Assembly: GCA_020854925.1 (NCBI GenBank)
Contig: JAHKLV010000159.1
Location: 1 to 6,141, forward strand
Source of the DNA: Candidatus Methanofastidiosia archaeon
Lineage (GTDB): Archaea > Methanobacteriota_B > Thermococci > Methanofastidiosales > NM3
Length of the DNA stretch: 6,141 bases
Direction of reading: 5' to 3'
The notes under the pieces: model-generated
What the model was told of the DNA's origin: nothing
Database searches by the model: none
Seen by the model: the letters and a program-made list of their open reading frames with translations, nothing else
Translations under genes and position numbers: made by a program
Shown: positions 5,154-6,141 of the stretch, piece by piece
How the letters are laid out: every line of letters starts with the position of its first letter
How positions within the stretch are numbered: position 1 is the stretch's first letter

Positions 5154-6002
5154 TCAAAAGAGCGGTTCAGGCAGATTTTGGCCGGCCTCGGGGAGCTTTG
5201 CGCTGTGCATGACAAGCGGTGAGGCGATCTCCTTCGCCCGCTCGAGGAGCAGCTCCTTTCCGGCCTGCGTGAGCGCAAAGACCGGTATGGCCGTTCCCGC
5301 CTGGAGCAGGATATGGCCGTCAAGCTCCTGCCATAAAAGCCGGGAAGCGCACGCCGTCACCAGGTCGGCGGCGAGGATATCCTCCGGTGCCTCGTCACAT
5401 CCCGAGGTGTGGACAAGCGAGGTGACAACCTGCGCCAGCGGTGCATGGCGTTCCTTGCAAGCCCGTGCATCGGCGGCCGAAACGAAGGAGACGCCGATAT
5501 GCCGGTATCCCCTCTCAACGGCCCACGCTACGCCAGCCTCCTGGTCGATGCGTGCCGATTCTGGGAAGAGCACCTCCCCTCCCGCGCCCGTTATCCTCTT
5601 GATGAGGCCCGGTATCGGCGTCGTGCTCACAATGCCGGACAAGCGTGCGCCGATGCCCTGGACAAGCGCGGGATTCGTCGTGACAACGGTTCCCGCACCC
5701 TCGCACACGGTGACGACGGCATCGAGCACGCCGCGGCGCAGGCCTGACATGTAGATCTCCGACGTGCCGAATCCGACAAAGGATTCCTGCTCGATGTCAC
5801 GGCGCTCCGTGAAGAGGCCGAACTCGTCGATGCGCTGCTGTATGTTCACCCTGACAACATCGGCGTCAATGCGCGATATGCCACGGTGCTTGTAAAAAAG
5901 GGGACAGTACGAAAGCTGCGGCGTTCCCACCTCCACGACCCTGCCGTTGCGGATAACGACACGAGCCTTACCCAGCGTTTCCATGACGTGCTCGTCGTTC
6001 AT
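5154..6002 (-). CDS. mmp8: Methanogenesis marker protein 8 (DUF2099)
   Basis: Belongs to a family found in nearly all methanogens and used as a methanogenesis marker; its biochemical role is not established to my knowledge. From the ATG at 6002 the protein has 282 residues. Recognisable segments are DEHVMETLGKARVVIRNGRV near the start, YCPLFYKHRG (32-41), SFVGFGTSEI (about 74-83), VCEGAGTVVTTNPALVQGIG (99-118) and STTPIPGLIKRI (about 126-137). Cys33 and Cys100 lie in the best conserved parts and are candidates for ligands or active residues. The open frame continues upstream through the tRNA, which cannot be coding, so the real start is one of the ATGs at 6026, 6002 or 5984. I prefer 6002 because family members begin close to DEHVME. 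No Shine-Dalgarno sequence is visible before it. It may be cotranscribed with the tRNA or be leaderless. It converges on the L13e/HhH gene with 35 bp between stops. Confidence 0.9.
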   Translation of the reverse strand: MNDEHVMETLGKARVVIRNGRVVEVGTPQLSYCPLFYKHRGISRIDADVVRVNIQQRIDEFGLFTERRDIEQESFVGFGTSEIYMSGLRRGVLDAVVTVCEGAGTVVTTNPALVQGIGARLSGIVSTTPIPGLIKRITGAGGEVLFPESARIDQEAGVAWAVERGYRHIGVSFVSAADARACKERHAPLAQVVTSLVHTSGCDEAPEDILAADLVTACASRLLWQELDGHILLQAGTAIPVFALTQAGKELLLERAKEIASPLVMHSAKLPEAGQNLPEPLF

Positions 6003-6041
6003 GGTACCGATGCAGGCATGAGACATAAAGAACTTATGGGG

Positions 6042-6048
6042 AAAAAAA
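6042..6048 (-). terminator. T-run after tRNA-Lys
   Basis: Read on the minus strand, seven T residues begin 2 nt after the discriminator base of the tRNA. This could end or attenuate the tRNA transcript before mmp8. Confidence 0.4.
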
Positions 6049-6049
6049 G

Positions 6050-6123
6050 CGGGCCGTGAGGGATTCGAACCCCCGACCGACGGATTAAGAGTCCGTTGCT
6101 CTACCAGACTAAGCCAACGGCCC
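6050..6123 (-). tRNA. tRNA-Lys (CTT)
   Basis: The 74-nt gene folds into a full cloverleaf on the minus strand. The acceptor stem GGGCCGT/ACGGCCC is perfect and the discriminator is G. The D arm is GCTT/GAGC with GG in the loop. The anticodon arm is ACGGA/TCCGT with loop CTCTTAA, so the anticodon is CTT (complement of 6087-6089), reading lysine AAG. The variable loop is five bases and the T arm is GGGGG/CCCTC with loop TTCGAAT. CCA is not encoded (the next bases are CTT), so it must be added by the CCA enzyme. I see no intron. A promoter would lie mostly beyond the right edge. Confidence 0.96.
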
Positions 6124-6141
6124 ATTTTTCATTTTCGGGTA

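Noticed and set aside
5209..5754. Plus-strand open frame opposite mmp8
   Set aside because: Ser/Ala/Arg-rich translation typical of an antisense shadow; mmp8 on the other strand has clear family motifs.
6003..6125. Upstream extension of the mmp8 frame to 6125
   Set aside because: It would translate the complete tRNA-Lys gene; the true start must lie after it.

Overview
The window reads as chromosomal DNA from a methanogenic euryarchaeon, most likely of the Methanomicrobiales. Four things support this: a methanogenesis marker protein 8 (DUF2099) gene; a small protein that joins an L13e-like domain to helix-hairpin-helix motifs; TATA-type archaeal promoters with oligo-T ends instead of bacterial -35/-10 boxes; and a tRNA gene without an encoded CCA. 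Coding DNA is GC-rich with GC-ending codons, while promoter regions are sharply AT-rich. The genus cannot be fixed by eye.

Layout: 1-163 is a GC-rich block with three consecutive stem-loops and an oligo-T tract. It may be the end of an RNA or of an upstream gene. About 200-436 is the AT-rich promoter region of ppsA. 437-2863 (+) is a complete phosphoenolpyruvate synthase followed by a double oligo-T terminator. 2900-3387 is an unusually long and patchy intergenic region with several inverted repeats, an 18-bp AT palindrome and five GGTACC sites. 3388-4092 (+) is a multi-pass membrane protein, probably leaderless, whose 3' end overlaps by 26 bp the convergent DUF2085 membrane protein (4067-4528, -). 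A 119-bp divergent promoter region leads to the L13e/HhH protein (4648-5118, +), which ends in a hairpin terminator that includes its stop codon. It converges on mmp8 (5154-6002, -), which lies just downstream of tRNA-Lys(CTT) (6050-6123, -).

The genes do not form one pathway. PpsA supplies PEP for gluconeogenesis, as expected in an autotrophic or acetate-assimilating methanogen. Mmp8 belongs to the conserved methanogen core but has no settled function that I can cite. The two membrane proteins are uncharacterised. I see no CRISPR array, insertion sequence, phage gene or defence system. The most interesting material is the structured intergenic DNA at 2960-3340 and the L13e-HhH domain fusion.
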